Notes: generated from the sequence alone by a model not told the origin. DNA of 64,000 nt from Bacteroides stercorirosoris (GCF_900142015.1 NZ_FQZN01000005.1:1-64000), one strand, 5' to 3'. Counted from the first letter of the stretch, positions 43,690-52,858 are shown. A program made the numbers and translations.

Positions 43690-43705
43690 CGTTCCACGTG
43701 AAACA
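43690..43705. other. parS-like chromosome partition site
   Basis: The 16-base sequence from 43690 fits the widespread ParB-binding consensus TGTTNCACGTGAAACA at 14 of 15 defined positions; only the first base (C for T) differs. The central CACGTG and the GAAAC arm are intact. It lies in the 57-bp gap between mnmG and apt. I saw no other such site in the window. parAB is not in the window. Confidence 0.75.
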
Positions 43706-43739
43706 AAAGAATTCAATAAACGCATTAAAAATACTGATT

Positions 43740-44264
43740 ATGAGCAAAGAAACTCTTGCGAAAAGCATTCGGGAAATCCCCGATTTCCCTATACCGGGAA
43801 TCCTCTTTTACGACGTAACAACATTATTCAAAGCCCCTGCCAGACTGCAGGAACTTTCGGACACCATGTACGAAATGTATAAAGACAAAGGCATCACGAA
43901 AGTCGTAGGCATTGAATCAAGAGGGTTCATTATGGGACCTATCCTTGCCACCCGCCTGGGCGCAGGTTTCATCCCCATCCGTAAGCCCGGCAAACTCCCC
44001 GCAGAAACAATAGAAGAAAGCTACGATAAGGAATACGGCAAAGACACCATTCAGATACACAAGGATGCATTGGATGAGAACGACGTCGTGTTGCTTCACG
44101 ACGATTTGCTTGCAACAGGTGGAACAATGGAAGCAGCCTGCAAGTTAGTGCAGAAGATGAACCCGAAGAAGATTTATGTAAACTTCATCATCGAGTTGAA
44201 GGAATTACATGGAAAAGATTTATTCAGCAAAGACGTAGACGTGCAGTCGGTACTTTCTTTATAA
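43740..44264 (+). CDS. apt: Adenine phosphoribosyltransferase
   Basis: Converts adenine and PRPP to AMP in purine salvage, in the cytoplasm. The start is set at MSKETLAKSIREIPDFP, which gives the normal family length (174 residues). A longer frame from 43698 would start inside the parS-like site region and is rejected. Visible motifs are IPGILFYDVTTLF, the GIESRGFIMG block, and the PRPP-binding loop VVLLHDDLLATGGTMEAA. It lies 34 bp before uvrC and is probably co-transcribed with it. Confidence 0.96.
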   Translation: MSKETLAKSIREIPDFPIPGILFYDVTTLFKAPARLQELSDTMYEMYKDKGITKVVGIESRGFIMGPILATRLGAGFIPIRKPGKLPAETIEESYDKEYGKDTIQIHKDALDENDVVLLHDDLLATGGTMEAACKLVQKMNPKKIYVNFIIELKELHGKDLFSKDVDVQSVLSL

Positions 44265-44298
44265 CCGGCTTCTTAGCCCAAACAGACTAAAGAAATCC

Positions 44299-46128
44299 AT
44301 GGAGAATAACCCGGAACTGAAAACCAGCGAATATCTGAAAGGGATCGTGTTGAACCTCCCCGAAAGCCCCGGTATTTATCAATATCTGAATACCGAAGGG
44401 GTTATCATATACGTAGGCAAAGCCAAAAACTTAAAGCGAAGGGTTTCCTCCTATTTCAATAAAGAGCACGAACCGGGAAAAACAAGGGTACTTGTCAGCA
44501 AGATTGCAGACATACGTTACATTGTCGTTAATTCCGAGGAAGACGCACTATTATTAGAGAATAATCTGATCAAGAAGTATAAGCCGCGCTATAACGTGCT
44601 TTTAAAGGATGATAAGACTTATCCTTCTATCTGCGTGCAAAACGAATACTTCCCGCGGATATTCAAGACACGCAAGATCATACGCAACGGTTCTTCTTAT
44701 TTTGGTCCTTATAGCCATGTGCCTTCCATGAATGCATTGCTCGATCTTATCAAGCATTTGTATCCGTTGCGTACTTGCAACCTCAACCTCTCGCCCGAAA
44801 ACATCAACGCAGGCAAATTCAATGTTTGTCTGGAATACCACATCAAGAACTGTGCAGGCCCCTGTGTAGGCAAACAATCACTGGATGACTACATGAAAAA
44901 CATCGGTGAAATCAAGGAAATCCTCAAAGGGAACACGCAGGAAATAGAACGGATGTTATTCCAACAGATGCAGGTACTGGCGGCTGAAATGAAGTTTGAA
45001 GAAGCGCAAAGGGTCAAGGAAAAGTATATGTTGATAGAGAACTACCGTGCCAAATCAGAAGTAGTGAGCAATGTACTGCACAACATTGACGTATTCTCTA
45101 TAGAGGAAGACAGCGATGAGAAATCAGCTTTCATCAATTATCTCCACATCACAAATGGCGCCATCAATCAGGCATTTACCTTTGAATACAAAAAGCGGCT
45201 GAACGAGACGAAAGAAGAGCTTCTGCAATTGGGTATCATCGAAATGCGCGAACGCTACAAGAGTCTTTCACGCGAAATCATCGTACCTTTTGAAGTGGAT
45301 ATGGAACTGAAAGATGTCGTCTTCACCATTCCCCAAAGGGGAGATAAGAAGAAGCTGCTGGATCTTTCCATCTTGAACGTGAAACAGTATAAGGCCGACC
45401 GATTGAAACAGGCTGAAAAGCTGAATCCGGAACAGAGAAGCGTCCGGCTAATGAAAGAAATACAGGATGAGCTGCACTTGGACCGACTGCCTATACAGAT
45501 AGAATGTTTCGATAACTCGAACATTCAAGGCTCCGATCCCGTAGCTGCCTGTGTAGTATTCAAGAAAGCCAAACCCTCCAAACAGGACTATAGAAAATAT
45601 AATATAAAGACGGTAGTAGGCGCAGACGATTATGCTTCTATGAAAGAAGTCGTCAGACGCCGCTATCAGCGCGCTATCGAGGAGAAAGCATCCTTACCCG
45701 ACCTTCTTATCACCGACGGCGGAAAAGGGCAAATGAGCGCCGTAAAAGAGGTGCTGGACGAACTGAATCTGAACATTCCTATCGCCGGACTTGCCAAAGA
45801 CGGTAAACACCGCACATCAGAGCTGCTCTACGGCTTTCCACCGCAAACTATCGGATTAAAGCAAAACACCCCCCTTTTCCGGCTTCTGACGCAGATACAG
45901 GACGAGGTTCACCGTTTTGCCATCACCTTCCATCGCGACAAACGCAGCAAGCGGCAGATTGCCTCCGAACTGGATGAGATAAAAGGCGTCGGCGAAAAAA
46001 CGAAATCAGCCCTACTCAAAGAGTTCAAGAGCGTGAAACGCATCAAAGAAGCATCTTTAGAAGCCCTCACGGCAGTGGCAGGAGAAGCCAAAGCGAAAGT
46101 CATTAAAGAGCACTTCGGGATGGCTTAA
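44299..46128 (+). CDS. uvrC: Excinuclease ABC subunit C
   Basis: A 609-residue nuclease that makes both incisions in nucleotide excision repair with UvrB. An N-terminal GIY-YIG domain (SPGIYQYLNTEGVIIYVGKAKNL, about 23-45) is followed by a cysteine group (CAGPCVG), the UVR helix pair (AAEMKFEEAQRVKEKY), the RNase-H-like second nuclease domain (IECFDNSNIQGSDPVAACVVF, LITDGGKGQMSAV) and C-terminal HhH motifs (IKGVGEKTKSALLKEF). Length is normal. A 22-bp repeat array begins 23 bp after its stop. Confidence 0.98.
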   Translation: MENNPELKTSEYLKGIVLNLPESPGIYQYLNTEGVIIYVGKAKNLKRRVSSYFNKEHEPGKTRVLVSKIADIRYIVVNSEEDALLLENNLIKKYKPRYNVLLKDDKTYPSICVQNEYFPRIFKTRKIIRNGSSYFGPYSHVPSMNALLDLIKHLYPLRTCNLNLSPENINAGKFNVCLEYHIKNCAGPCVGKQSLDDYMKNIGEIKEILKGNTQEIERMLFQQMQVLAAEMKFEEAQRVKEKYMLIENYRAKSEVVSNVLHNIDVFSIEEDSDEKSAFINYLHITNGAINQAFTFEYKKRLNETKEELLQLGIIEMRERYKSLSREIIVPFEVDMELKDVVFTIPQRGDKKKLLDLSILNVKQYKADRLKQAEKLNPEQRSVRLMKEIQDELHLDRLPIQIECFDNSNIQGSDPVAACVVFKKAKPSKQDYRKYNIKTVVGADDYASMKEVVRRRYQRAIEEKASLPDLLITDGGKGQMSAVKEVLDELNLNIPIAGLAKDGKHRTSELLYGFPPQTIGLKQNTPLFRLLTQIQDEVHRFAITFHRDKRSKRQIASELDEIKGVGEKTKSALLKEFKSVKRIKEASLEALTAVAGEAKAKVIKEHFGMA

Positions 46129-46150
46129 CCGCTACGATTTATTTGTTAAG

Positions 46151-46265
46151 TGCCAATACCTTGCCATGCGCTTGGCAAGGTTGTGCCATAAGCTTGGCAA
46201 GACAGTGCCACAGGCATGGCAAGACTGTGCCATAGGCATGGCAATGTTGTGCCAATGCGATGGCA
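46151..46265. repeat. Array of eleven half-sites at exactly 11-bp spacing (TGCCA / TGGCA)
   Basis: TGCCA is at 46151, 46162, 46184, 46206, 46228 and 46250. Its complement TGGCA is at 46173, 46195, 46217, 46239 and 46261. All eleven starts are exact multiples of 11 bp apart. The first two face the same way and the others strictly alternate, giving a 22-bp repeat. The spacer bases vary. An open frame covers the array but is an artefact of the period. The remaining gap to 46400 has a small stem (GCCCC/GGGGC, 46294-46310) and no gene. Confidence 0.85.
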
Positions 46266-46400
46266 AAGACAAAGGGATTAATGCCGGTAAAACGCCCCTA
46301 CAAGCGGGGCAAATTCACATAGACGCGAACAAATCCCCATCAATAAGTGTAGTAGTGAATAATCATACGCCCAAATTACAGGCAATCACGAATTTATTCG

Positions 46401-46408
46401 TAACTTTG
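46401..46408 (+). promoter_or_regulatory. -7 box of the dtd operon
   Basis: TAACTTTG, 39 bp before the dtd start, fits the Bacteroides -7 consensus. No clear -33 box is seen. Confidence 0.55.
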
Positions 46409-46446
46409 CAGTCCGGAAAAGATTAAAAAAATTAGGATAAAAGAAC

Positions 46447-46899
46447 ATGAGAATAGTCATACAACGTACCGGACACGCATCCGTTACAATCAATGGAACT
46501 TGCAAATCTGCTATTGGAAAAGGACTTTTGATACTGGTAGGCATTGAAGAAACAGACGGGCAGGAAGATATCGACTGGCTCTGCAAAAAGATTGTCAACC
46601 TCCGCGTCTTCGACGATGAAAACGGAGTGATGAACAAATCCATTCTTGACATCGACGGAGAAATATTGGTAATAAGCCAGTTCACCCTCCACGCCTCCAC
46701 TAAAAAAGGTAACCGTCCCTCGTACATACGGGCAGCTAAACCTGAAATTTCCATCCCGCTGTATGAACAGTTTTGCCAAGAATTGAGTTCTTCATTAGGT
46801 AAAGAAATAGGTACTGGCGAATTTGGCGCCGATATGAAGGTAGAATTATTGAACGATGGTCCTGTGACCATCTGTATGGATACAAAAAATAAGGAATGA
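46447..46899 (+). CDS. dtd: D-aminoacyl-tRNA deacylase
   Basis: A 150-residue cytoplasmic enzyme that frees tRNA from D-amino acids and mischarged glycine. Signature motifs are SQFTLHA (about 79-85), which contributes the active site, and the C-terminal GTGEFGADMKVELLNDGPVTI block with the cross-subunit GP motif. Length matches the family. Its stop overlaps the start of the MazG-like gene by 4 bp, so translation is coupled. Confidence 0.97.
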   Translation: MRIVIQRTGHASVTINGTCKSAIGKGLLILVGIEETDGQEDIDWLCKKIVNLRVFDDENGVMNKSILDIDGEILVISQFTLHASTKKGNRPSYIRAAKPEISIPLYEQFCQELSSSLGKEIGTGEFGADMKVELLNDGPVTICMDTKNKE

Positions 46900-47237
46900 T
46901 GACATTAGAAGAAGCTCAGCTACAAGTAGACAGCTGGATTAAAAAGTATGGTGTACGCTATTTCAGCGAACTCACCAACATGGCCGTCCTTACCGAAGAG
47001 GTAGGCGAACTGGCAAGAGTTATGTCCCGCAAATACGGCGACCAGTCCTTCAAAGAAGGAGAAAAAGACAATATCGATGACGAAATAGCGGATGTCCTCT
47101 GGGTACTTCTCTGCATTGCCAATCAGACGGGTGTAAACGTCACAGAAGCCTTTGCCCGCAACCTGGAGAAGAAAACCAAACGGGACAACACCCGACATAT
47201 CAATAATCCTAAATTGCATGACCATGGAGAAGAATGA
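46896..47237 (+). CDS. MazG-like nucleotide pyrophosphohydrolase
   Basis: A 113-residue small all-alpha NTP-PPase. The metal-binding residues are visible as EEVGEL and, further on, DDEIADVLW, fitting the EExxE...ExxD pattern. Such enzymes remove abnormal nucleotides; the exact substrate is not known. It overlaps dtd upstream and the start of deoC downstream. The three genes form one operon of small cleanup and salvage enzymes. An ATG three bases later (46899) is an equal alternative start. Confidence 0.9.
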   Translation: MMTLEEAQLQVDSWIKKYGVRYFSELTNMAVLTEEVGELARVMSRKYGDQSFKEGEKDNIDDEIADVLWVLLCIANQTGVNVTEAFARNLEKKTKRDNTRHINNPKLHDHGEE

Positions 47238-48126
47238 ACCCACACAGAACAAGTATGATGCCGCATTGGCAAAGTACAACACCCAGCTGAACGATGCGGA
47301 AGTAGCCGCCAAAGTAGCAAAACTCATCGCAGAAAAAGTGCCCGGAAACCATACGGAAGAAGTCAAAAAGTTCTTGTTCCACTGCATCGACCTCACCACG
47401 CTGAACACCACGGACAGCGATGAAAGCGTGATGAAATTCACGGAAAAAGTAAACCAGTTCGATGATGAGTTCCCCGATTTGGAGAATGTTGCAGCCATCT
47501 GCGTCTATCCTAATTTTGCGGAAATCGTAAAGAGCACCCTGGAAGTGGAGGATGTAAAGATAGCCTGCGTTTCGGCCGGATTCCCCTCTTCACAAACCTT
47601 TACGGAGGTGAAAGTTGCAGAAACCGCTATGGCACTGATGGAAGGTGCGGATGAAATAGACATCGTCATTTCAGTGGGAAAGTTCCTGAGCGGAGATTAC
47701 GAGAGTATGTGCGAGGAAATACAGGAACTGAAAGATGTCTGTAAAGAACATCACATGAAAGTCATACTGGAAACAGGTGCCCTGAAGACAGCTTCCAACA
47801 TCATGAAAGCCTCTATCCTATCCATGTATTCGGGTGCGGACTTCATCAAAACCTCTACCGGAAAACAGCAACCTGCCGCAACGCCGGAAGCCGCCTATGT
47901 GATGTGCCAGGCCATCAAGGAATATTATGACATGACCGGTAATAAGGTAGGTTTCAAGCCTGCCGGAGGCATTAATACTGTAAATGATGCGGTTATTTAC
48001 TATACCATCGTTAAAGAGGTGCTTGGCGAAGAATGGCTTGACAATCAATGGTTCCGCCTGGGTACCAGCCGTTTAGCCAATCTTTTGCTTTCTGAAATCA
48101 AAGGGGAGGAAATGAAATTCTTCTAA
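47224..48126 (+). CDS. deoC: Deoxyribose-phosphate aldolase
   Basis: Cleaves 2-deoxyribose 5-phosphate to glyceraldehyde 3-phosphate and acetaldehyde in deoxynucleoside catabolism. The start at MEKNEPTQNKY gives 300 residues; an ATG two codons earlier (47218) is possible. A frame reaching back to 47152 runs through the MazG-like gene and is rejected. TIM-barrel motifs are present: ADEIDIVISVGKFL, KVILETGAL, and the Schiff-base lysine in DFIKTSTGK. It overlaps the upstream gene by 14 bp and ends at a shared terminator with the converging polyprenyl synthase. Confidence 0.96.
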   Translation: MEKNEPTQNKYDAALAKYNTQLNDAEVAAKVAKLIAEKVPGNHTEEVKKFLFHCIDLTTLNTTDSDESVMKFTEKVNQFDDEFPDLENVAAICVYPNFAEIVKSTLEVEDVKIACVSAGFPSSQTFTEVKVAETAMALMEGADEIDIVISVGKFLSGDYESMCEEIQELKDVCKEHHMKVILETGALKTASNIMKASILSMYSGADFIKTSTGKQQPAATPEAAYVMCQAIKEYYDMTGNKVGFKPAGGINTVNDAVIYYTIVKEVLGEEWLDNQWFRLGTSRLANLLLSEIKGEEMKFF

Positions 48127-48144
48127 GAAGAAGCATATTCAGTC

Positions 48145-48206
48145 AAAAATAAAAGCGAAGGGCTCATCCTCTTCTTACTGAGAAATGAGTCCTTCGCTTT
48201 ATTTTT
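48145..48206. terminator. Bidirectional terminator between deoC and the prenyl synthase
   Basis: Arms at 48145-48167 and 48185-48206 pair over about 20 bases (AAAGCGAAGG...CCTTCGCTTT core, outer A and T runs on both sides), with a loop of about 17 bases. The A and T flanks make it work for both converging genes. Confidence 0.85.
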
Positions 48207-48223
48207 GAGGCAATATCTTATAG

Positions 48224-49198
48224 TTACTTATCTCTGTCCACCACAAAATCCAGATAAGCCACGAGAGCGGCTTTCACATCTGTATCAGCCAGGGTCTCCA
48301 GCAAAGATAAGGCCTTTTCTTTATACGCGTGCATTGTCTTTATCGCATATTCAATGCCCCCATACTGCTTGGCGAACTCGATTAAACGGGCGATTTCATC
48401 GGATGTAGCACTTCCATCCTTTACCTTCATAGCGATTTCTTCAGCTGCCTTGTCGCAAGTTGAGTTCAAAGCATAGAGCACAGGGAGGGTTAACTTGCCT
48501 TCAAGCATATCGTTGCCCGTAGGCTTGCCTATCTCCTTACTGTCGTAATAGTCGAAAATATCATCCTTAATCTGGAAACAAAGACCGATATATTCACCAA
48601 ACAGGCGCGCAAATTCAGCCTGTTCATCGGTCACTCCCACCGAAAGAGCACCCGCTTTGGTGCAAGCCGCAAAGAGCACAGCCGTCTTCTTACGGATTAC
48701 ATCGAAATAGATTTCTTCGGAGAACTGGAGATTGCTTACATTGGAAAGCTGAAGAAGCTCCCCTTCCGACAGGTTCTGTCCGAGGCGGGAAACCACGTCG
48801 ATAATAGCATAATTATGCGTCTTGCCCACCTGCACAAGCGAGGTTGCCAACAGATAGTCGCCCACCAACACCGCTACCTTATTATTATAAATAGCATTCA
48901 CCGACAACTGCCCCCGACGTTCGGTGCTTTCATCCACCACATCGTCATGAACCAGACTGGCCGTATGCAATAATTCAAGGGAAACCGCCGCATGAAGGGT
49001 CTCCGGACAAACCGGACCATATAATTTGGCTATAAGCAAGAGCAACATCGGACGCATCATTTTCCCGTTCTTTTTCCGAATGTGTGAGATTGCTTCATTC
49101 AGTAAAAAGTTGGAACTGGTAAGTGAAGTGTCGAACAGCTTCTTAAATTCATCCAGTTCTGCCGCTATCGGAGATTTTATAAGTGATGAGTTGTCCAT
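48224..49198 (-). CDS. Polyprenyl diphosphate synthase
   Basis: A 324-residue trans-prenyltransferase that extends isoprenoid chains, probably for the menaquinone side chain. Both aspartate-rich motifs are present: LVHDDVVDES (about residues 85-94) and QIKDDIFDYYDS (about 208-219). The family block GDYLLATSL and the N-terminal KNGKMMRPMLLLL are also present. Chain length of the product cannot be given with certainty, so octaprenyl synthase (IspB-like) is only the likely name. It diverges from polA with a gap of less than 90 bp. Confidence 0.93.
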   Translation of the reverse strand: MDNSSLIKSPIAAELDEFKKLFDTSLTSSNFLLNEAISHIRKKNGKMMRPMLLLLIAKLYGPVCPETLHAAVSLELLHTASLVHDDVVDESTERRGQLSVNAIYNNKVAVLVGDYLLATSLVQVGKTHNYAIIDVVSRLGQNLSEGELLQLSNVSNLQFSEEIYFDVIRKKTAVLFAACTKAGALSVGVTDEQAEFARLFGEYIGLCFQIKDDIFDYYDSKEIGKPTGNDMLEGKLTLPVLYALNSTCDKAAEEIAMKVKDGSATSDEIARLIEFAKQYGGIEYAIKTMHAYKEKALSLLETLADTDVKAALVAYLDFVVDRDK

Positions 49199-49284
49199 GC
49201 ATCGCTATTTTCCCACAAAAATAGTAATAAAACAGTTAATACCGTATTTTTTTGTACTTTTACCATGAAAAAAAGGATAAATAT

Positions 49285-52110
49285 ATGAATTCTGACGATA
49301 AACTGTTTCTTCTCGATGCCTATGCATTGATATATCGCGCCTATTACGCGTTCATCAAAAACCCGCGGACCAATTCCAAAGGGTTCAATACCTCTGCCGT
49401 TCTTGGCTTTGTGAACACGCTTGAGGAAGTGCTCAAAAAAGAAAATCCAAGCCATATCGGCGTCGCTTTCGACCCTGCCGGACCCACCTTCCGCCATGAA
49501 GCATATGAACAATATAAGGCACAACGGGAGGAAACTCCGGAAACCATACGGCTTTCCGTACCTATTATAAAGGATATCATCCGCGCATACCGCATCCCTA
49601 TCCTGGAAGTACCGGGCTATGAAGCCGACGATGTTATCGGCACGCTTGCCACGGAGGCGGGGAAGCAGGGCATCACCACCTACATGATGACCCCTGATAA
49701 AGACTACGGCCAGTTGGTATCCGAAAACGTATTTATGTACCGACCCAAGCACACAGGCGGCTTTGAGGTCATGGGCATAGAGCAGGTGAAAGCCAAGTTC
49801 GACATCCAGTCCACCCGGCAAGTCATTGATATGCTCGGACTGATGGGTGACGCCTCCGACAACATTCCCGGTTGTCCGGGCGTCGGAGAGAAAACCGCAC
49901 AAAAGCTGATCAGCGAATTCGGCAGCATCGAAAATCTGTTGGAACATACCGACCAACTGAAAGGCGCCCTGAAGACCAAAGTGGAGAACAACCGCGAAAT
50001 GATTACCTTCTCCAAATTCCTTGCGACCATCAAAATTGATGTTCCTATCCAGCTTGATATGAAAGCACTCGTTCGCGAAGAACCGAATGAAGAAGAACTC
50101 CGGAAAATTTTCGAAGAGATGGAATTCCGCACGCTCATCGACCGCGTACTTAAAAAAAGCAATTCCCCCTCCCCTTCTTCCGAAACTCCCGACCTTTTCT
50201 CAGCAAGTCCGCTTTTTGCCCAAAATAATGGTCCTGTCCAAGGCAATTTGTTTGAAGAATTTGCGCCCGACGGGACGGAAGAGCCGAAAAAATCAAATCT
50301 CGCGCGTTTAGAAACGCTTAATCCGGACTATCAACTCATTGATACAGAAGAGAAAAGAGCGGGAATTATTAAAAAGTTACTTACAACGAAAATTCTCTCA
50401 ATAGATACAGAAACCACTTCGGCCGAGCCAATGGAGGCAGAATTGGTAGGAATGAGTTTCAGCGACACCGAAAATCAGGCTTACTATGTTCCGGTTCCGC
50501 CCGAACGGGAAGAAGCGTTAAAAATAGTAAATGAGTTCCGCCCGCTTTACGAAAATGAAAATTCGGTGAAGGTGGGACAAAATATCAAGTACGACATTCT
50601 TGTCCTCCAAAACTATGAAGTGGAAGTGAAAGGCGAACTTTTCGACACAATGCTTGCCCATTATGTGTTGCAACCCGAACTTCGTCATAACATGGATTAT
50701 CTGGCGGAGATTTATCTGCAATATCAAACCATCCACATCGACGAGCTTATCGGTCCGAAAGGAAAGAACCAGAAAAACATGCGCGACCTTCCGCCGGAGG
50801 ACGTTTATAAATATGCCTGCGAAGATGCGGACGTAACCCTGAAATTGAAGAACGTACTCGAAAAGGAGTTGAAGGAGCAAGGCGTGGAACATCTCTTCTA
50901 TGAAATAGAGATGCCCTTGGTGCGCGTGCTTGTCAATATGGAAAGTAACGGAGTCCGTATAGACACCGAAGCGCTGAAACAGACGTCCGAACACTTCACC
51001 GCCCGCCTGCAAGAAATTGAGAAAGAAATCTATGAGCTGGCAGGAGAGACTTTCAACATCGCCTCGCCCAAACAGGTAGGTGAAATCCTGTTCGACAAAC
51101 TGAAAATCATTGATAAGGCGAAAAAGACCAAGACCGGGCAATACGTCACCTCCGAAGAAGTACTGGAAAGCCTGCGCAACAAGCATGACATCATCGGGAA
51201 AATTTTGGAATACCGTGGACTGAAGAAGCTCTTGGGAACATACGTAGATGCTCTCCCTCTATTGATTAATCCACGCACAGGGCGCATCCATACCTCTTTC
51301 AACCAGGCAGTCACAGCCACCGGACGGCTCAGTTCCAGCAATCCGAACTTACAGAACATCCCCATCCGCGACGAAGACGGCAAGGAAATCCGTAAGGCTT
51401 TTATTCCGGACGATGATTGCGAGTTCTTCTCTGCCGACTACTCACAGATAGAGCTGCGCATTATGGCGCATCTGAGCGAAGACAAAAACATGATTGACGC
51501 ATTCCTCAGCGGATATGACATTCATGCCGCCACCGCCGCTAAAATATATAAGATAGATATCAAAGACGTCACCTCCGATATGCGCCGTAAAGCCAAGACA
51601 GCCAACTTCGGCATCATCTACGGCATCTCCATCTTCGGACTGGCAGAACGTATGAACGTAGACCGTAAAGAGGCCAAGGAACTGATTGACGGATACTTTG
51701 AAACCTATCCGCAAGTACGTGAATATATGGATAAGAGCATACAAGTAGCCCGCGAGCAAGGTTATGTGGAGACCATCTTCCACCGCAAACGCTTCTTGCC
51801 CGACATCAATTCAAGAAACGCAACCGTGCGCGGGTATGCAGAGCGCAATGCCATCAATGCCCCCATCCAGGGAAGTGCCGCCGACATCATCAAAGTTGCC
51901 ATGGCGCGCATCTATAAACGCTTCCAAGCTTACAATCTGAAAGCAAAGATGATTTTACAGGTTCATGACGAACTAAATTTCAGCGTTCCAGAGGCTGAAA
52001 AAGAGTTCGTGCAACAAATTGTAATCGAAGAGATGGAACGAGCATATCGTATGCACGTACCTCTGAAAGCCGATTGCGGGTGGGGAAAGAACTGGCTTCA
52101 AGCCCACTAA
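49285..52110 (+). CDS. polA: DNA polymerase I
   Basis: A 941-residue repair and primer-removal polymerase. The start is MNSDDKLFLLDAYALIYRA; a frame from 49252 adds an unlikely tail. The 5' nuclease domain (about 1-290) has VPGYEADDVIGTLA and GDASDNIPGCPGVGEKTA. The 3'-5' proofreading domain (about 330-510) keeps its acidic residues (SIDTETT, GQNIKYDIL, YACEDADVTL). The polymerase has motif A (FSADYSQIELRIMAHL), motif B (RRKAKTANFGIIYG) and motif C (QVHDELNF). A seven-codon open frame (49265-49288) ends on the polA start codon (ATGA overlap) and could couple translation. Confidence 0.98.
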   Translation: MNSDDKLFLLDAYALIYRAYYAFIKNPRTNSKGFNTSAVLGFVNTLEEVLKKENPSHIGVAFDPAGPTFRHEAYEQYKAQREETPETIRLSVPIIKDIIRAYRIPILEVPGYEADDVIGTLATEAGKQGITTYMMTPDKDYGQLVSENVFMYRPKHTGGFEVMGIEQVKAKFDIQSTRQVIDMLGLMGDASDNIPGCPGVGEKTAQKLISEFGSIENLLEHTDQLKGALKTKVENNREMITFSKFLATIKIDVPIQLDMKALVREEPNEEELRKIFEEMEFRTLIDRVLKKSNSPSPSSETPDLFSASPLFAQNNGPVQGNLFEEFAPDGTEEPKKSNLARLETLNPDYQLIDTEEKRAGIIKKLLTTKILSIDTETTSAEPMEAELVGMSFSDTENQAYYVPVPPEREEALKIVNEFRPLYENENSVKVGQNIKYDILVLQNYEVEVKGELFDTMLAHYVLQPELRHNMDYLAEIYLQYQTIHIDELIGPKGKNQKNMRDLPPEDVYKYACEDADVTLKLKNVLEKELKEQGVEHLFYEIEMPLVRVLVNMESNGVRIDTEALKQTSEHFTARLQEIEKEIYELAGETFNIASPKQVGEILFDKLKIIDKAKKTKTGQYVTSEEVLESLRNKHDIIGKILEYRGLKKLLGTYVDALPLLINPRTGRIHTSFNQAVTATGRLSSSNPNLQNIPIRDEDGKEIRKAFIPDDDCEFFSADYSQIELRIMAHLSEDKNMIDAFLSGYDIHAATAAKIYKIDIKDVTSDMRRKAKTANFGIIYGISIFGLAERMNVDRKEAKELIDGYFETYPQVREYMDKSIQVAREQGYVETIFHRKRFLPDINSRNATVRGYAERNAINAPIQGSAADIIKVAMARIYKRFQAYNLKAKMILQVHDELNFSVPEAEKEFVQQIVIEEMERAYRMHVPLKADCGWGKNWLQAH

Positions 52111-52188
52111 ACCATCTTATAACTTTATTTAACTTACAATCAGAAAGCAACCGAAGCATTTCATTCAAAATACAGTTTGCTCACCAGA

Positions 52189-52221
52189 ATATCCGGCAAC
52201 ATCACTGCCGGATATTTTTTT
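52189..52221 (+). terminator. Terminator after polA
   Basis: A perfect 10-bp stem (ATATCCGGCA and complement) with a 7-base loop is followed by a run of T. It lies about 80 bp past the polA stop. Confidence 0.88.
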
Positions 52222-52295
52222 GTCATCAATATTGGCAAAAAGAAAGAGTAAGCAACTACGCACTCCTAACATTTTGACTATATTTAAACTATTTA

Positions 52296-52327
52296 TTGCA
52301 TTTATGTCAATTTAATCCGTACCTTTG
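52296..52327 (+). promoter_or_regulatory. Promoter of the DUF3836-like gene
   Basis: TTG (52296-52298) and TACCTTTG (52320-52327) are separated by 21 bp, a good Bacteroides -33/-7 pair. The predicted leader is about 55 bases. Confidence 0.65.
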
Positions 52328-52389
52328 CGGCGGTTTTAATGACATATTGATAAAAAACAGTAAGAGATAACTTAAAAACATATAGAGCC

Positions 52390-52782
52390 ATGAAAACAAA
52401 AGTATTTTTAAAAACAGTTGCTTTGTCAGCAGTAATTCTGTTTGGTAGCATTGTAGCTTCTGCAGCTAACAAAAACAACCTCATTTACAATTCGGAAGAA
52501 AAAGACGGAGTGATGGTAGGACAGACCGTTTACAAGATGGACGGCAGCACTTTAGCAAACTATATGAAGTACAGCTACAAGTATGACGACCAGAAACGCA
52601 TGACGGAAAGTGAAACGATGAAGTGGAACAGCACAAAGAACGCTTGGGAAAACGATCTCCGCGTTTGCTATGTTTACCAGGGAAAAAGTCTCACTACTAC
52701 TTACTACAAGTGGAACAGCAAACAAAAAACATATGTCCTTGTTCCTGACATGACAGTTACAATGGACAATCCTAATCTGTAA
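52390..52782 (+). CDS. DUF3836-like small secreted protein
   Basis: A 130-residue protein with a clear signal peptide (MKTKVFLKTVALSAVILF, cleavage near SAANKN). The mature part has repeated Tyr/Trp/Lys-rich beta strands (YMKYSYKYDDQKRMTES, ETMKWNSTKNAWEND, YYKWNSKQKTYVLV). This is typical of DUF3836, a Bacteroides-specific family of unknown function. It stands alone with its own promoter and terminator. Confidence 0.8.
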   Translation: MKTKVFLKTVALSAVILFGSIVASAANKNNLIYNSEEKDGVMVGQTVYKMDGSTLANYMKYSYKYDDQKRMTESETMKWNSTKNAWENDLRVCYVYQGKSLTTTYYKWNSKQKTYVLVPDMTVTMDNPNL

Positions 52783-52858
52783 AAGACGACAGATTCTCTC
52801 TTAAAATTCTAACAAATTGAACAAACCGAAACCTTTATAAGTTTTGTACACCAAGTGA

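Noticed and set aside
43698-43739. N-terminal extension of apt
   Set aside because: It would overlap the parS-like site and exceeds the family length; the internal ATG matches the family start.
46166-46426. 86-codon open frame over the TGCCA/TGGCA array
   Set aside because: It is opened by the repeat period itself, the peptide has no family features, and the dtd promoter lies inside it.
47152-47223. N-terminal extension of deoC
   Set aside because: It runs through the MazG-like gene in another frame and does not look like the family N-terminus.
49177-49956. 259-codon minus-strand frame
   Set aside because: It is antisense to the start of polA, which has clear 5' nuclease motifs.
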